A stretch of 64,000 nucleotides of DNA from contig CAVSNF010000019.1 in NCBI GenBank assembly GCA_963729195.1, forward strand, positions 124,001 to 188,000. Reading direction: 5' to 3'. The stretch is from CAVPTL01 sp963729195 (GTDB lineage: Bacteria > Actinomycetota > Thermoleophilia > Gaiellales > JAICJC01). The notes under the pieces were generated by a model. It searched no databases and was not told the DNA's origin. It saw only the letters and a program-made list of their open reading frames with translations. Position 1 is the first letter of the stretch. Each line of letters starts with the position of its first letter. The position numbers and the translations under genes were made by a program. Positions 39,419 through 48,618 of this stretch are shown here, in pieces.

Positions 39419-40386
39419 TGACCGCCGCCATGTCCCGGCGGGCCCAGGAGCTCGCAGCCGAAGGCACGGTGTTCGTCACCGCCACGGTGGTGCGCGCTCA
39501 GCGTCCCACCAGCGTGGCCGCGGGCAACGTGGCGCTGGTGCTGCAGGACGGGACGATCGACGGCTTCGTGGGCGGGGTGTGTACCGAGCACAGCATCCGC
39601 GCCTACTCGCTCCACGCGATGCAATCGGGAGAGTCGGTGCTGCTTCGCATCCTGCCGTTCAATGAGGACGCTGACGCCGGCCGAAGTGGCGAGGACGGCA
39701 AGGATGCAGACGGTGCGGTGACCGTCCAGAACCCGTGCCTTTCGGGCGGCGCGATCGAGGTGTTCCTGGAGCCGATGTTGCCCGCCCAGCGGATCCTGAT
39801 CGTGGGCGAGACGCCGATCGCAGGTGCCCTGCTGCGGCTCGGCGGAGAGCTGGGGTTCGAGACGGTGTCAGTGGACGGCGCCGATCTGGAGCCGCGACCG
39901 CGTGATCTGGCGCTGGTGGTGGCCGCTCACGGCCGCGACGAGCTGCACACGCTGCGGGTGGGGCTCGAGTCGGGCCTGCCGTATGTGGGTCTGGTGGCCA
40001 GTCCCAAGCGCGGCACCGGCGTCTTGGCCGAGCTGCGCGGCGACGGCGTTTCCGACGAGTTGCTGGGGCGTATCGACGTCCCGGCGGGGCTCGATATCGG
40101 TGCCCGCAGCCCTGCGGAGATCGCGCTTTCGATTCTCGCCAGCATCATCGCCGCCCGCAGTGATCTGCCGGCGGCAGTCGCGAAAAAGGCCGGTCCCACG
40201 CTGGCCGTGAATACTCCCGATTCAGCCTCTCCGCCGCTGGCCGTCGATCCAATCTGTCACATGACCGTGGCGGTGCTTGCCGACACGCCGTCGCTGCAGC
40301 ACAACGGCGAGACCGTGTACTTCTGCTGCGACGGCTGCAAGGCCAAGTTCGAAGCCCAGAACGGGTATGCCCGAGCCTCAGGCTGA
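39415..40386 (+). CDS. XdhC-family cofactor maturation protein fused to a YHS domain
   Basis: 323 residues. Residues 1-250 are the XdhC/CoxF-CoxI type (FVTATVVRAQRPTSVAAGN, GGVCTEHSIRAYS, then the Rossmann part RILIVGETPIAGALLRLGG), which inserts sulphurated molybdenum cofactor. The last 45 residues are a YHS domain: DPICHMTV and YFCCDGCKAKFE, a cysteine set that binds metal. The fusion suggests a part in copper or sulphur handling. ATGA overlap with coxL. Confidence 0.85.
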
Positions 40387-41308
40387 CCCGTCCAGGGTCA
40401 CGGGGGCAGCCCCGGATGAGGTGCGCGTGCGGGTGCCCGACATCGAGACTCTGGCGATTCGCCTCGCCGAGGCCGCCGACTACCTGGTCGACGAGAGCCT
40501 GGCCACGTCGATGTTCCTGGGCGCCCGGCTGCCGCAGCCGCTGCTGCTCGAAGGAGAGGCCGGAGTGGGCAAGACCACGGCCGCCAAGGCGCTGGCGGCG
40601 GTGCTCGACACCCCCTTCATCCGCCTTCAGTGTTACGAGGGTATCGACGCCGCCGAGGCGCTGTACGAATGGAACTATCCGCGTCAGCTGCTGAGCATCC
40701 GGATGGCCGACACCGGCGGCCAGACGCTGAGTGAGGACGACCTGTTCGGGCCCGACTACCTGATCCAGCGGCCGCTGCTGCGGGCCCTCCAGCACCCCGG
40801 CCCGCGCCCGGCGGTGCTTTTGATCGACGAGATCGACCGTGCCGACGACGACTTCGAGGCGTTCCTGCTCGAGCTGCTGGCAGAAGCGTCGGTGACGATT
40901 CCCGAGCTGGGCACGATCGTCGCCACTCATCCACCGATCATCGTGTTGACGTCAAACCGCACGCGCGACCTGCACGACGCCGTCAAGCGCCGCTGTCTGT
41001 ACCACTGGATCGACTATCCCACTCCCGAGCGAGCGGTGGAGATCGTCCGCCGGCGGGTGCCCGGGGCGGAGCAGACACTGGCGGTACAGGTCGCAACCGC
41101 GGTTGCACGGCTGCGCACCAGCGACGTCCAGAAGCCCCCCGGCATCGCCGAGGCGATCGATTGGCTGGCGGCGCTGACTCTCCTGGGGGTGTCCACCCTG
41201 GATGCAGGAGCGGTCGATCGCACGCTCGGCTCGGTGCTGAAGTACGAGGAGGATCAGGAGGCCGTGCGCGCCGAAGGCCTCGAGGAGCTTGTGCGCAGTG
41301 GTGACTGA
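40367..41308 (+). CDS. coxD: MoxR-type AAA ATPase, CoxD-like
   Basis: 313 residues. Walker A GEAGVGKT, Walker B VLLIDEIDRAD, sensor VLTSNRTRDLHDAVKRRC. CoxD with CoxE matures the [CuSMoO2] active site of CO dehydrogenase. It starts 20 bases inside the end of the XdhC gene. Confidence 0.9.
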   Translation: MPEPQADPSRVTGAAPDEVRVRVPDIETLAIRLAEAADYLVDESLATSMFLGARLPQPLLLEGEAGVGKTTAAKALAAVLDTPFIRLQCYEGIDAAEALYEWNYPRQLLSIRMADTGGQTLSEDDLFGPDYLIQRPLLRALQHPGPRPAVLLIDEIDRADDDFEAFLLELLAEASVTIPELGTIVATHPPIIVLTSNRTRDLHDAVKRRCLYHWIDYPTPERAVEIVRRRVPGAEQTLAVQVATAVARLRTSDVQKPPGIAEAIDWLAALTLLGVSTLDAGAVDRTLGSVLKYEEDQEAVRAEGLEELVRSGD

Positions 41309-42677
41309 AGCGTTCCAAGTCGAGACGATCGAACTCGACCTGCCGCCGCTGGTCGGGGCGTTCACCCAGCGGCTACACCAGGCCGGCCTGGAGATCACGC
41401 CCGCCCGCACCGCCGACCTGGCCCGCGCGCTCAACCTGGTGCGGCCGGTCAGCCGCCGCCGGCTCTACTGGACAGCGCGGGCGGTGCTCGTGTCCGACCC
41501 CACACAGGTGGCCGCGTTCGACAGCGTCTTCTTCTCGATCTTCGGCGGACGCGACCAGTCACCGCCCTTCTCGTCCGATGATCCCCTGACCACCGCGACA
41601 CCCGCAGACGAGCGGCCGGCGCCCGAGCACAAGACCATCGAGGGCGACGGCGAATCGCGTGACGCCCGCCAGGGCATGTCGTCATCGCAGCCCCGCTCGG
41701 GAGACGATGAGAGTGACTCACCGGAGGTGGAGGTGCCGCTGGCGATCTCGAGCGACGAGGAGCGCCTGGCCGGGAAGCGGTTTGACCAGCTCGATCGCCA
41801 GGAGCTGGCGCAGCTCTACCGGTTGATGTCGCAGCTGCAGCTGGCCACTCCGGTACGCACCACCCGTCGCTACCGCCGAGGTCGCCACGGGCAGCGCATC
41901 GATATGCGGCGGACGCTGCGCGGCAGCCTCCGCACCGGCGGCGATCCGCTTCGCCTGGCCCGCCGCCGCCGGCGTGTCGCTCCCCGGCGACTGGTGATGC
42001 TGTGCGACATCTCGGGCTCGATGGAGCCGTATGCCCGCGCCTACCTGCAGTTTCTGACCTGCGCTGCAGGCAGTGGGCCCGACGCTGAGGCATTCGTGTT
42101 CGCGACCCGGCTGACCCGGCTCACCCGGGCGCTGGCGTCCCGCAATCCGGAGCGGGCGATCCAACGGGCGGCCGCGGCTGCGCCGGACTGGTCGAGCGGC
42201 ACCCGCATCGGCGATGCGCTGAAAGCGTTCAACGACCTGCACGGACGGCGCGGCATGGCCCGCGGTGCGGTGGTGGTGATCATGTCCGACGGCTGGGAGC
42301 GGGGCGACCCCAGGCTGGTGGCCCGTGAGATGCAGCGGCTGAGCCGCCTCGCTCATCGGATCGTGTGGGTGAACCCCCGGGTCAGTGCGACTGCGTTCTC
42401 GATCAAGGCCGGCGGGATGGTGGCGGCCCTGCCGTACTGCGACGCGCTCGTGAGCGGCCACAGCTTTCAGGCTCTGGGCGAGGTGGTCGAGGCGATCGGG
42501 GCCACCACCTGCGCCGCACTCGACCCGGTGGCCGCCGAGTCGGCGTCTGCTCCCGAGCTCGAAGATGAGCCGTGGGCCAGTGCCACTCCGGTGCCGGGCA
42601 GCTCGGTGGCGATGCCGAGCGGGTACGGTCCCAGCAAGGGCAACACCACGCCCGGCTGGGTGACAGATGACGACTGA
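41298..42677 (+). CDS. coxE: CoxE-like VWA domain protein
   Basis: 459 residues. N-terminal helical part, an acidic linker, then a VWA domain with MIDAS residues DISGS and SDGWERGD. Partner of the AAA ATPase upstream in active-site maturation. GTG 41298 (or 41301) is used with GAGGAG ten bases upstream; it overlaps the coxD end. Confidence 0.88.
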   Translation: MVTEAFQVETIELDLPPLVGAFTQRLHQAGLEITPARTADLARALNLVRPVSRRRLYWTARAVLVSDPTQVAAFDSVFFSIFGGRDQSPPFSSDDPLTTATPADERPAPEHKTIEGDGESRDARQGMSSSQPRSGDDESDSPEVEVPLAISSDEERLAGKRFDQLDRQELAQLYRLMSQLQLATPVRTTRRYRRGRHGQRIDMRRTLRGSLRTGGDPLRLARRRRRVAPRRLVMLCDISGSMEPYARAYLQFLTCAAGSGPDAEAFVFATRLTRLTRALASRNPERAIQRAAAAAPDWSSGTRIGDALKAFNDLHGRRGMARGAVVVIMSDGWERGDPRLVAREMQRLSRLAHRIVWVNPRVSATAFSIKAGGMVAALPYCDALVSGHSFQALGEVVEAIGATTCAALDPVAAESASAPELEDEPWASATPVPGSSVAMPSGYGPSKGNTTPGWVTDDD

Positions 42678-42883
42678 TGTTCGAAGGAGATGCTGAGCCG
42701 ATGGGCCAGACCACGACCAAGATCTGTATCTACCCAGGCTGTGAGCGTCCCGCAGCGCCTGCCCACCCCCAGGGTGGGCCGCAGCCGTCATTTTGCGACC
42801 TGGAAACGCACAACGCGCTCACCGCCCATCAGGAGCGGCAGCGGATCGCGTCTCAGAATCCCGACCCCGAGGAGGTCCGATAG
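42677..42883 (+). CDS. Small cysteine protein of the CO dehydrogenase locus
   Basis: 68 residues from ATG 42677 (TGATG overlap with coxE). ICIYPGCERPA and SFCDLETH give three cysteines and a histidine that could bind one zinc. Its stop overlaps the next GTG as TAGTG. No known family. Confidence 0.6.
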   Translation: MFEGDAEPMGQTTTKICIYPGCERPAAPAHPQGGPQPSFCDLETHNALTAHQERQRIASQNPDPEEVR

Positions 42884-43344
42884 TGGCTAACGAGGCCTAC
42901 CGAGCAGTGTTTCTGCGTGTTCACCCCACCGGCAAGATGGTGCTCAGCCTGACCACCGAAGCCGACGGCAAGGAGCCGCAGTACGCGCAGCTGGTCGCCG
43001 AGGAGCTCGGCGTGCCGCCGCTCGACGTCAAGGTGGTTCCGGCAGACACCGATCGATTCGGGGTCGGTCACGGCTACAACACCAGCCCCTCGGCCGGCGC
43101 GCCGGCGGCGATCACCCGGGCCAGCGAGAAAATCCGCGACAAGGCACAGCTGCTGGCGGGCATGCAGCTGGGGGCCGCCCCCGACACACTCGTCTGGGAG
43201 AACGGCGCCTGGGCCGGTGTGGGCGGGGACGATCCCACCAAGATCGCCACCATCGCCGACGTCGCGCTTTACGCCCACGGCACCGGGGCGCTGCCTCCGG
43301 GTGTCGAGGGAGGGCTGGACGCGCAGGCGGTCTACAGCGACTGA
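42883..43344 (+). CDS. Stand-alone CoxL fragment protein (mini-CoxL)
   Basis: 153 residues that align without large gaps to CoxL residues of about 488-636 of the same operon: AQLVAEELGVPPLDVKV against AQIVAEELGIPPEDVEV, and GVEGGLDAQAVYSD against GMEGGLDAQVIYDP. The cofactor-binding QGQGHETT is replaced by TEADGKEPQ. GGAGG precedes the GTG, and the frame is clean, so it looks like a kept gene, not debris. Function unknown. Confidence 0.8.
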   Translation: MANEAYRAVFLRVHPTGKMVLSLTTEADGKEPQYAQLVAEELGVPPLDVKVVPADTDRFGVGHGYNTSPSAGAPAAITRASEKIRDKAQLLAGMQLGAAPDTLVWENGAWAGVGGDDPTKIATIADVALYAHGTGALPPGVEGGLDAQAVYSD

Positions 43345-43348
43345 GGAG

Positions 43349-43912
43349 CTATGACCCGGAAGCGACGCCGGCGGGAAGGTGCACGCCGATCGTGACCGTG
43401 ACCTCGTCCACGACCTTGAGGGCGCCGAACAGCGTGGTGTAGGGCTTCATGCCCCAGTGCGTCTGCACGATCTTGGCGACGGCCGTGAGCCTGCCGTCCG
43501 CGGCGATGCCCGCGGTGAACTCGAGCGGCCGGGTTTGACCCATCAGCGTCAGATCGCCCTTCACCGTCACGCCGGTTCCGTCTGACGAGAGTGCGGCGCT
43601 GGTCGAGGTGAACGTGACGCTGGTGCGCTTCAGGATCTCGTCGTGGATCGTCTGCTCGATCCCGGCCTTGTCGTCGGTATCCAGCTCCTGCACGCCTCCG
43701 CGGCCCTCGCGAACCGTCAGCGAGCCTGCGTCGGCGGTGATCTCGACCCGGGTGTCTGCCGGATCCTCGCTCACATGGAGGGTGGCCTCCCACGAGCCCA
43801 CGTCGATCACCAGGTTGTGGCCGGCCTTGGCCGCGGCGCCGGTGCGCCGAGTCCACACGGTCAGGCGACCGTCGTCGGGTCCCAGGTGGTAGGTGCCGGG
43901 CGGAATGGCCAC
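43349..43912 (-). CDS. YceI-family protein
   Basis: 187-residue lipocalin-like barrel that binds isoprenoid-type lipids in other bacteria. Family features: YHLGPDDGRLTVWTRRTG, AGHNLVIDVGSWEATL, DLTLMGQTRPLEFTAG. No signal peptide is seen. It is the only minus-strand gene inside the cox region and may be unrelated to it. Confidence 0.85.
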   Translation of the reverse strand: MAIPPGTYHLGPDDGRLTVWTRRTGAAAKAGHNLVIDVGSWEATLHVSEDPADTRVEITADAGSLTVREGRGGVQELDTDDKAGIEQTIHDEILKRTSVTFTSTSAALSSDGTGVTVKGDLTLMGQTRPLEFTAGIAADGRLTAVAKIVQTHWGMKPYTTLFGALKVVDEVTVTIGVHLPAGVASGS

Positions 43913-43951
43913 CCCCGAAGTTTAGAGCCTCTCCCTGCCGGGATGGACACT

Positions 43952-43957
43952 TATAAT
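43952..43957 (+). promoter_or_regulatory. Candidate -10 box of coxG
   Basis: Perfect TATAAT between the YceI start and coxG. An ATG at 43971 opens a 13-codon frame (MAHSPQRTPRTWL) that runs over the coxG start; whether it is translated is unknown. Confidence 0.5.
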
Positions 43958-44002
43958 GCCGGTCTTTCGCATGGCCCACTCACCGCAAAGGACACCGCGC
44001 AC

Positions 44003-44434
44003 ATGGCTGTAGAGCTCGACCACACCTTCTCGACCGAGAGGTCGCTCGACGATATGTACACGACCGTGCTCGACCTGGAGCAGGTGATTCCCTGCGTCGA
44101 GGGTGCGAGCGTGCTCGAGCGCACCGGCCCGGAGTCGGTCAAGGCCCAGATCAAGGTCAAGATGGGCGCCATGTCGATGACGTTTACCGGCACGCTCGAG
44201 ATCATCGAGCAGGACGCCGCCGCTCACACCGCGGTGCTGAGCGTCAAGTCGCGTGAGGCAGGTGGGCAGGGGCACGCCAACGCGACCATCACGTTCGCCC
44301 TCCACGACGGTGGGGGAAACATCCACACCAACGCTCAGATCACCGGCAAGGCGGCCTCGATGGGCGAGGGAGTGGTGTCCGGCGTGCTGGATGCGCTGGT
44401 GGCGGATTTCGCCGGCAAACTCGGGAAGCTGTGA
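44003..44434 (+). CDS. coxG: CoxG-like SRPBCC protein
   Basis: 143 residues, the START-like fold of CoxG. In other carboxydotrophs CoxG anchors CO dehydrogenase to the membrane or shuttles its electrons. Seen here: FSTERSLDDMYTTVLDLEQVIPCVEGA, VKVKMGAMSMTFTGTLEI. The C-terminal membrane-anchoring tail found in some CoxG proteins is absent; the protein stops at FAGKLGKL. Confidence 0.85.
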   Translation: MAVELDHTFSTERSLDDMYTTVLDLEQVIPCVEGASVLERTGPESVKAQIKVKMGAMSMTFTGTLEIIEQDAAAHTAVLSVKSREAGGQGHANATITFALHDGGGNIHTNAQITGKAASMGEGVVSGVLDALVADFAGKLGKL

Positions 44435-44706
44435 CGGCGGCCGCGATGGCGACCATCGTGATGCGCGAGGTACGGCCGGGTGAGGTGCCCAAAGACGGCG
44501 GTACCGCCGTCCAGGAGGATGCCGGCCGCCCGGTGTTTCACGGAAACGGCCCCGACGACTACGTGTGCGTCACCTGCGGCAACCTGCTGGCCGAGGGCAT
44601 GGAGGCCACCTACATGACCCGCCGGGTGCGGGTGCGCTGCGGTCAGTGCTCGACAGTCAACGTCGCTGTGGTCGATCAGGGCGATCCGCGGCTCAAGCAG
44701 CCGTAA
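44431..44706 (+). CDS. Zinc-ribbon protein after coxG
   Basis: 91 residues from GTG 44431 (GTGA overlap with coxG), or 76 or more from ATG 44446. CVTCGN and RCGQCS are two CxxC knuckles about 25 residues apart, a zinc ribbon. Function unknown; co-transcribed with coxG. Confidence 0.65.
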   Translation: MTAAAMATIVMREVRPGEVPKDGGTAVQEDAGRPVFHGNGPDDYVCVTCGNLLAEGMEATYMTRRVRVRCGQCSTVNVAVVDQGDPRLKQP

Positions 44707-45310
44707 GCCGCAACAGCGCCTCACGGTGGCGCTCGTAGGCGCCAGCTCCGTCACCGTCCAGGGCGGCGATCCGGATGAGCGGGGGGTGGCCCATGGCGGG
44801 CGTGGCCAGGTCGCGTAACGCGTCGTGGTATGCCCGTTCCCGCTGCACGCCGCCGAAGCCGAAGCCCTTGGCCGGAAGTCCCCGGGAAAGCCCGTCGGTC
44901 TGCGTGCACAGGTCCCGGCACAGCCGCTTGTGCTCCTCGATGTCGAACCCGAGAGCGACGCCGGCCGGGTACAGATCGAGTCCCGCCAGGCGAAACGAGG
45001 TGAAGTGGGGCGGACCGCATACCTCGATCACCGTGCCGGTGGGGACGTGGGCCAGTTCGACCGGCAAGAGCAGGTTCTCACGCGCCGCGTGCAGCACCGA
45101 CTCGTCTCCCTTGAGCCGCGCAAAGATCACCCTGAGCAGCGCGATAGCCGCTTGGGCGGGGGCCACCAGCGCCGGGTCGCGGCGGGCCTTGGCCACCCGT
45201 TCCAGTCCCACGTGACCCTGCTCGCAGAGCCAGTCGAAGGACTGGCTTTGGAGCTCGATGCCGTCGTCGGCCGCGGCCTCGGCAAAGGCCGCATGTGAGT
45301 CATCCGCCAC
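44693..45310 (-). CDS. Hypothetical protein
   Basis: 205 residues, largely helical at the start (AFAEAAADDGIELQ, ALVAPAQAAIALLRVIFARL), with CGPPHFTSFRLAGLDLYPAG in the middle. GTG start. No family recognised. Overlaps the convergent zinc-ribbon gene by 14 bases. Confidence 0.6.
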   Translation of the reverse strand: MADDSHAAFAEAAADDGIELQSQSFDWLCEQGHVGLERVAKARRDPALVAPAQAAIALLRVIFARLKGDESVLHAARENLLLPVELAHVPTGTVIEVCGPPHFTSFRLAGLDLYPAGVALGFDIEEHKRLCRDLCTQTDGLSRGLPAKGFGFGGVQRERAYHDALRDLATPAMGHPPLIRIAALDGDGAGAYERHREALLRLTAA

Positions 45311-45361
45311 TGCTGGATCGTAGACACGCGCTTGATCCGACCTATGTAGTCAGCAATGGAC

Positions 45362-45367
45362 TAGTAT
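45362..45367 (+). promoter_or_regulatory. Candidate -10 box of modA
   Basis: TAGTAT lies nine bases before a GTG at 45377 that is in frame with modA. Either modA is made leaderless with a 16-residue extension, or it starts at ATG 45425. Confidence 0.4.
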
Positions 45368-45424
45368 GGCCGGGCTGTGAACTCAAGCTGTGACGGCACC
45401 GACCCACACGATCATGGAGCGCCG

Positions 45425-46246
45425 ATGAGCAAACTGACGATGAGACGATCCCGGGCCCTCGCAGTGCTGGTTGCGGTGGTGGTATTCGCGGCCGGTTGCG
45501 GCAGCAGCTCGAGCGACTCCAGCAGCTCTGCGCCTGCGTCCAGCTCGGCCCCAGCTACGCATACGCTCACCGTCGACGCAGCCTCGTCGCTGACGGGTGC
45601 GTTCACAGAGCTGGCCAAGACGTTCGCGGCCCAGAACCCCGGCTGGAAGGTCGTCACCAACTTTGCAGGCACCGATAGCCTCGCCGCTCAGGTCGAAGCC
45701 GGGCAGAAGGCCGACGTGTTTGCCGGTGCCAGTCCGACCTACCCTGAGGAGTTGCAGTCCAAGAACCTGCTCGGCGCCACGACCAACTTCGCCACCAACA
45801 CCCTGGTGATCGTTGTTCCGTCGTCAAACCCCGCCGGGATCACCAACTACCAGCAGCTGGTCTCGAAGCAGCCAAAGCTGGTCATCGGAGACCCGGCGGT
45901 GCCGATCGGTGCCTACACCATCAAGGTGCTCGGAAACCTCGGCATCGAGGAGAGCCAGCTCAACATCGTCAGCAAGGAGCCCGACGTCACCAGCGTGCTG
46001 GCGAAGGTGACCACGGGTGCAGCCGACGCGGGATTCGTGTATGTAACTGATGCACTGTCGGCCGGCTCGCAGGTCCAGCAGGTCACGTTCCCGGAGAAGG
46101 CACAGGCCACGGCGATCTACCCGATCGGCGTGCTCACCTCGAGTACGAATACAGAGGCGGCGCAGAAGTGGATCGATCTGGTGATGGGACCCACGGGTCA
46201 GGCCGAGTTGAAGAAGCTCGGCTTCGGCGCGCCCCCGTCCAGCTAG
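45425..46246 (+). CDS. modA: Molybdate-binding lipoprotein ModA
   Basis: Periplasmic molybdate receptor, 273 residues. Lipoprotein signal with lipobox FAAGC, a serine-rich linker, then LTVDAASSLTGAFTELAKTF, NFAGTDSLAAQVEAGQKADVFAGAS and the C-terminal GFVYVTDAL. It supplies the molybdenum needed by the cox genes upstream. ATG 45425 gives a standard signal peptide. Confidence 0.93.
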   Translation: MSKLTMRRSRALAVLVAVVVFAAGCGSSSSDSSSSAPASSSAPATHTLTVDAASSLTGAFTELAKTFAAQNPGWKVVTNFAGTDSLAAQVEAGQKADVFAGASPTYPEELQSKNLLGATTNFATNTLVIVVPSSNPAGITNYQQLVSKQPKLVIGDPAVPIGAYTIKVLGNLGIEESQLNIVSKEPDVTSVLAKVTTGAADAGFVYVTDALSAGSQVQQVTFPEKAQATAIYPIGVLTSSTNTEAAQKWIDLVMGPTGQAELKKLGFGAPPSS

Positions 46247-47015
46247 CCGTCATCGTATTGACCGCGATCGCGGTGGCGTTTCTGGCGCTGCCGCTGATCG
46301 CGATCTTCACGCAAGGCAGCCTGCGGGAGGGATTGCAGCAGCCCGGGGCGTGGACCGCCCTCAAGATCTCGTTCGAGACGAGCGCGATCTCCCTCGGGCT
46401 GATGCTCGTGTTCGGGACACCGATCGCCTACATGCTCGGCGACCACCGAGTTTCGCGGAAAGACGCTTCTGACAACACTCTTCGAGCTGCCGCTGGTGTT
46501 GCCTCCGGCAGTGGCCGGGCTGGGTTTGCTGATGGCATTTGGCCGGTTTGGCCTGATCGGGCCGCAGCTGAGCGCGCTCGGCATCGAGATCCCGTTCACC
46601 AAGACGGCGGTGGTGATGGCGATGACGTTCGTCGCCTGCCCGTTGTATGTGAGGCAGGCGGTCTCGGCGTTCGAGGCTGTGGACGTCGACCTTCTGGGGG
46701 CGTCCCGCACACTGGGCGCCGGCCCGGCCCGCACCTTCTTCCGGGTCGCGATCCCGGTGGCCGTGTCAGGCCTCAGCGCCGGAGCGGTGTTGGCATGGGC
46801 GCGTGCGCTGGGCGAGTTCGGCGCGACCATCCTGTTTGCAGGGAGCCTGCAGGGGGTGACCGAGACGGCGCCGGTGGCGATCTACCTCGGCTTCGCCCAG
46901 AGCCTCAACCAGGCGCTGGCGCTGGGGGCGCTGCTGATCGCGGTCAGTGCCTTCGTACTGATCTGCCGTCAAACTGCTGATTCGGGGACGAGCGTTTCGC
47001 TTCACGCCCGCCTGA
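46168..47015 (+). CDS. modB: Molybdate ABC transporter permease ModB, frame breaks
   Basis: Inner-membrane channel. N-terminal RRAPVQLAVIVLTAIAVAFL precedes helix one; the frame breaks near 46440 (lost frame ATTEFRGKTLLTTLFELPLV), and the permease loop EAVDVDLLGASRTLGAGPARTFF region is intact. A further shift near 46955 is likely: one frame gives the expected end AVKLLIRGRAFRFTPA with a stop at 47013. The start is uncertain, GTG 46168 inside modA or TTG 46258. Confidence 0.8.
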
Positions 47016-48010
47016 CGTACCCGCTTCGCTCCTTCACACTCGACGCCGACGTCGAGGTCGCCGAGGCAACCGCCGTGATCGGCCCCTCCGGCGCCGGCAA
47101 ATCGACCCTGCTACGACTGATCGCAGGGTTGCTCACGCCGACCTCCGGCCGGATCGAGTGCGAAGGTGAGGTGTGGTACGACGGGCAGCGCAGCGTGCCC
47201 GCCGACCGTCGGCGGGTTGGGTTCGTGTTCCAGGACTACGCGCTGTTCCCTCACATGAGCGTGCGCGCCAATGTCGCCTATGGGGCTCGGGTGGCGGTCG
47301 ATCCCCTGCTCGAGCGGATCGGCATCGACCATCTCGCAAAGGCCAAACCGCGGGCGCTGTCGGGCGGTGAGCGCCAACGCGTGGCACTTGCCAGGGCGCT
47401 GGCCCGGGATCCCAAACTGCTGCTCCTGGACGAGCCGCTGTCGGCGCTCGACCCGGGCACGCGAGGACGGATCGCAGATGAACTGTCGGCCACGGTGGCC
47501 GAGGTCGGGGTGCCGACGCTGATTGTCACCCATTCCTTCGATGAGGCGGTGGCACTCGCGAATCGGGTGATCGTGCTGGAGGAGGGACGGATCACCCAGG
47601 TCGGCCTCTCCAGCGAGCTGCTGCGAGCACCGCAAACCGCGTTTGTGGCGCAGTTCGCGGGACTCAACCACGTCGAGGGGGTCGCCGACGGTCTGGTGGT
47701 GGTGCTCGACTCCGGCGAACGGATCCGCCTGGCTGAGCCGGCATCCGGCCGGATCGCCGTGCTGATCCCACCGTGGGACATCACGCTGGCACGGCAGAGA
47801 CCCGACGATACGTCCGCACAAAACCATCTCACGGCCCCGATCAGCCACATTCTCGTTTTGGGGAATCGCGTGCGGGTCAGCGTTGGGCCGCTCACCGCGG
47901 AGATCACGGCGGCGTCCTCCGAGCGTCTCGGCTTGAAGACCGGCGATACCGTCACGGCGTCGTTCAAATCGACCGCCATCCGAACCATCCGGCTGGAGCA
48001 TCCCGATTGA
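46993..48010 (+). CDS. modC: Molybdate ABC transporter ATPase ModC
   Basis: Energises molybdate uptake. Walker A GPSGAGKST, Q-loop VFQDYALFPHM, signature LSGGERQRVALARAL, Walker B LLLLDEPLSALD, and a C-terminal TOBE domain. As sequenced it is in frame with modB from 46496, so the two read as one fusion; no start codon is found at the expected ModC start (SLHARLTYPLRSF), which leaves a real ModBC fusion open. Confidence 0.87.
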
Positions 48011-48020
48011 TCCGTCGTGG

Positions 48021-48026
48021 TAGCCT
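48021..48026 (+). promoter_or_regulatory. Candidate -10 box of the PadR gene
   Basis: TAGCCT, eight bases before GTG 48035; this spacing favours 48035 over the earlier in-frame GTG at 48017. Confidence 0.35.
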
Positions 48027-48034
48027 CGGGCACC

Positions 48035-48559
48035 GTGCCCGACCTACCCGATCTCTCGCCCGGTGAGTGGGCCGTGCTTGCCCTCCTGTGCGAGCGGAAA
48101 GCGCATGGTTGGCCGTTGGTGCACATGCTCTCGGCCGACGGCGAGATCGGTTGCATCTGGACGGTGAGGCGCGCGGTCGTCTATCGCTCACTGGATGTGC
48201 TGCTGGAGCGAGGTTTGATCGAGGCGGTCGGGGTCGAACCCAGTGCTCGTGGGCCGCGCCGCACGGTCATGCGGCCCACCCGAACCGGCCGCGCTGCGGT
48301 GCGCCGGTGGCTGGTGGAGCCCGTCGGGCATGTGCGGGACCTGCGGTCGCTGTTGATTCTCAAGCTTGTATTCGGTCGTCGCGCGGGGGTGGATCAGCGG
48401 GCGATGCTCGAGTCCCAACAGACTGTGTTGCTCCAGATCGAGGACGGGTTCACGGCCAGTCTCGCCGCCGCGTCCGCCACCGATGAGCTGCTGCTGCGCT
48501 TCCGGCTCGAGACGACCCGAGCGGCGGGACGCTTTGTCCAGAATCTGCTGGCCGAGTAA
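48035..48559 (+). CDS. PadR-like transcriptional regulator
   Basis: 174 residues. Winged helix: LSPGEWAVLALLCERKAHGW, VYRSLDVLLERGLIEAVG, then RTVMRPTRTGRAAVRRWL; a helical C-terminal dimerisation part follows. Placed between modC and the molbindin gene, so it may control molybdate or CO dehydrogenase genes; that is inference. Confidence 0.75.
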   Translation: MPDLPDLSPGEWAVLALLCERKAHGWPLVHMLSADGEIGCIWTVRRAVVYRSLDVLLERGLIEAVGVEPSARGPRRTVMRPTRTGRAAVRRWLVEPVGHVRDLRSLLILKLVFGRRAGVDQRAMLESQQTVLLQIEDGFTASLAAASATDELLLRFRLETTRAAGRFVQNLLAE

Positions 48560-48618
48560 CCTCAGGTAGTCTCAGGGTGACTAGAGAGTACCCGCGCAAC
48601 CAAAGCAGGAGCACCGAC

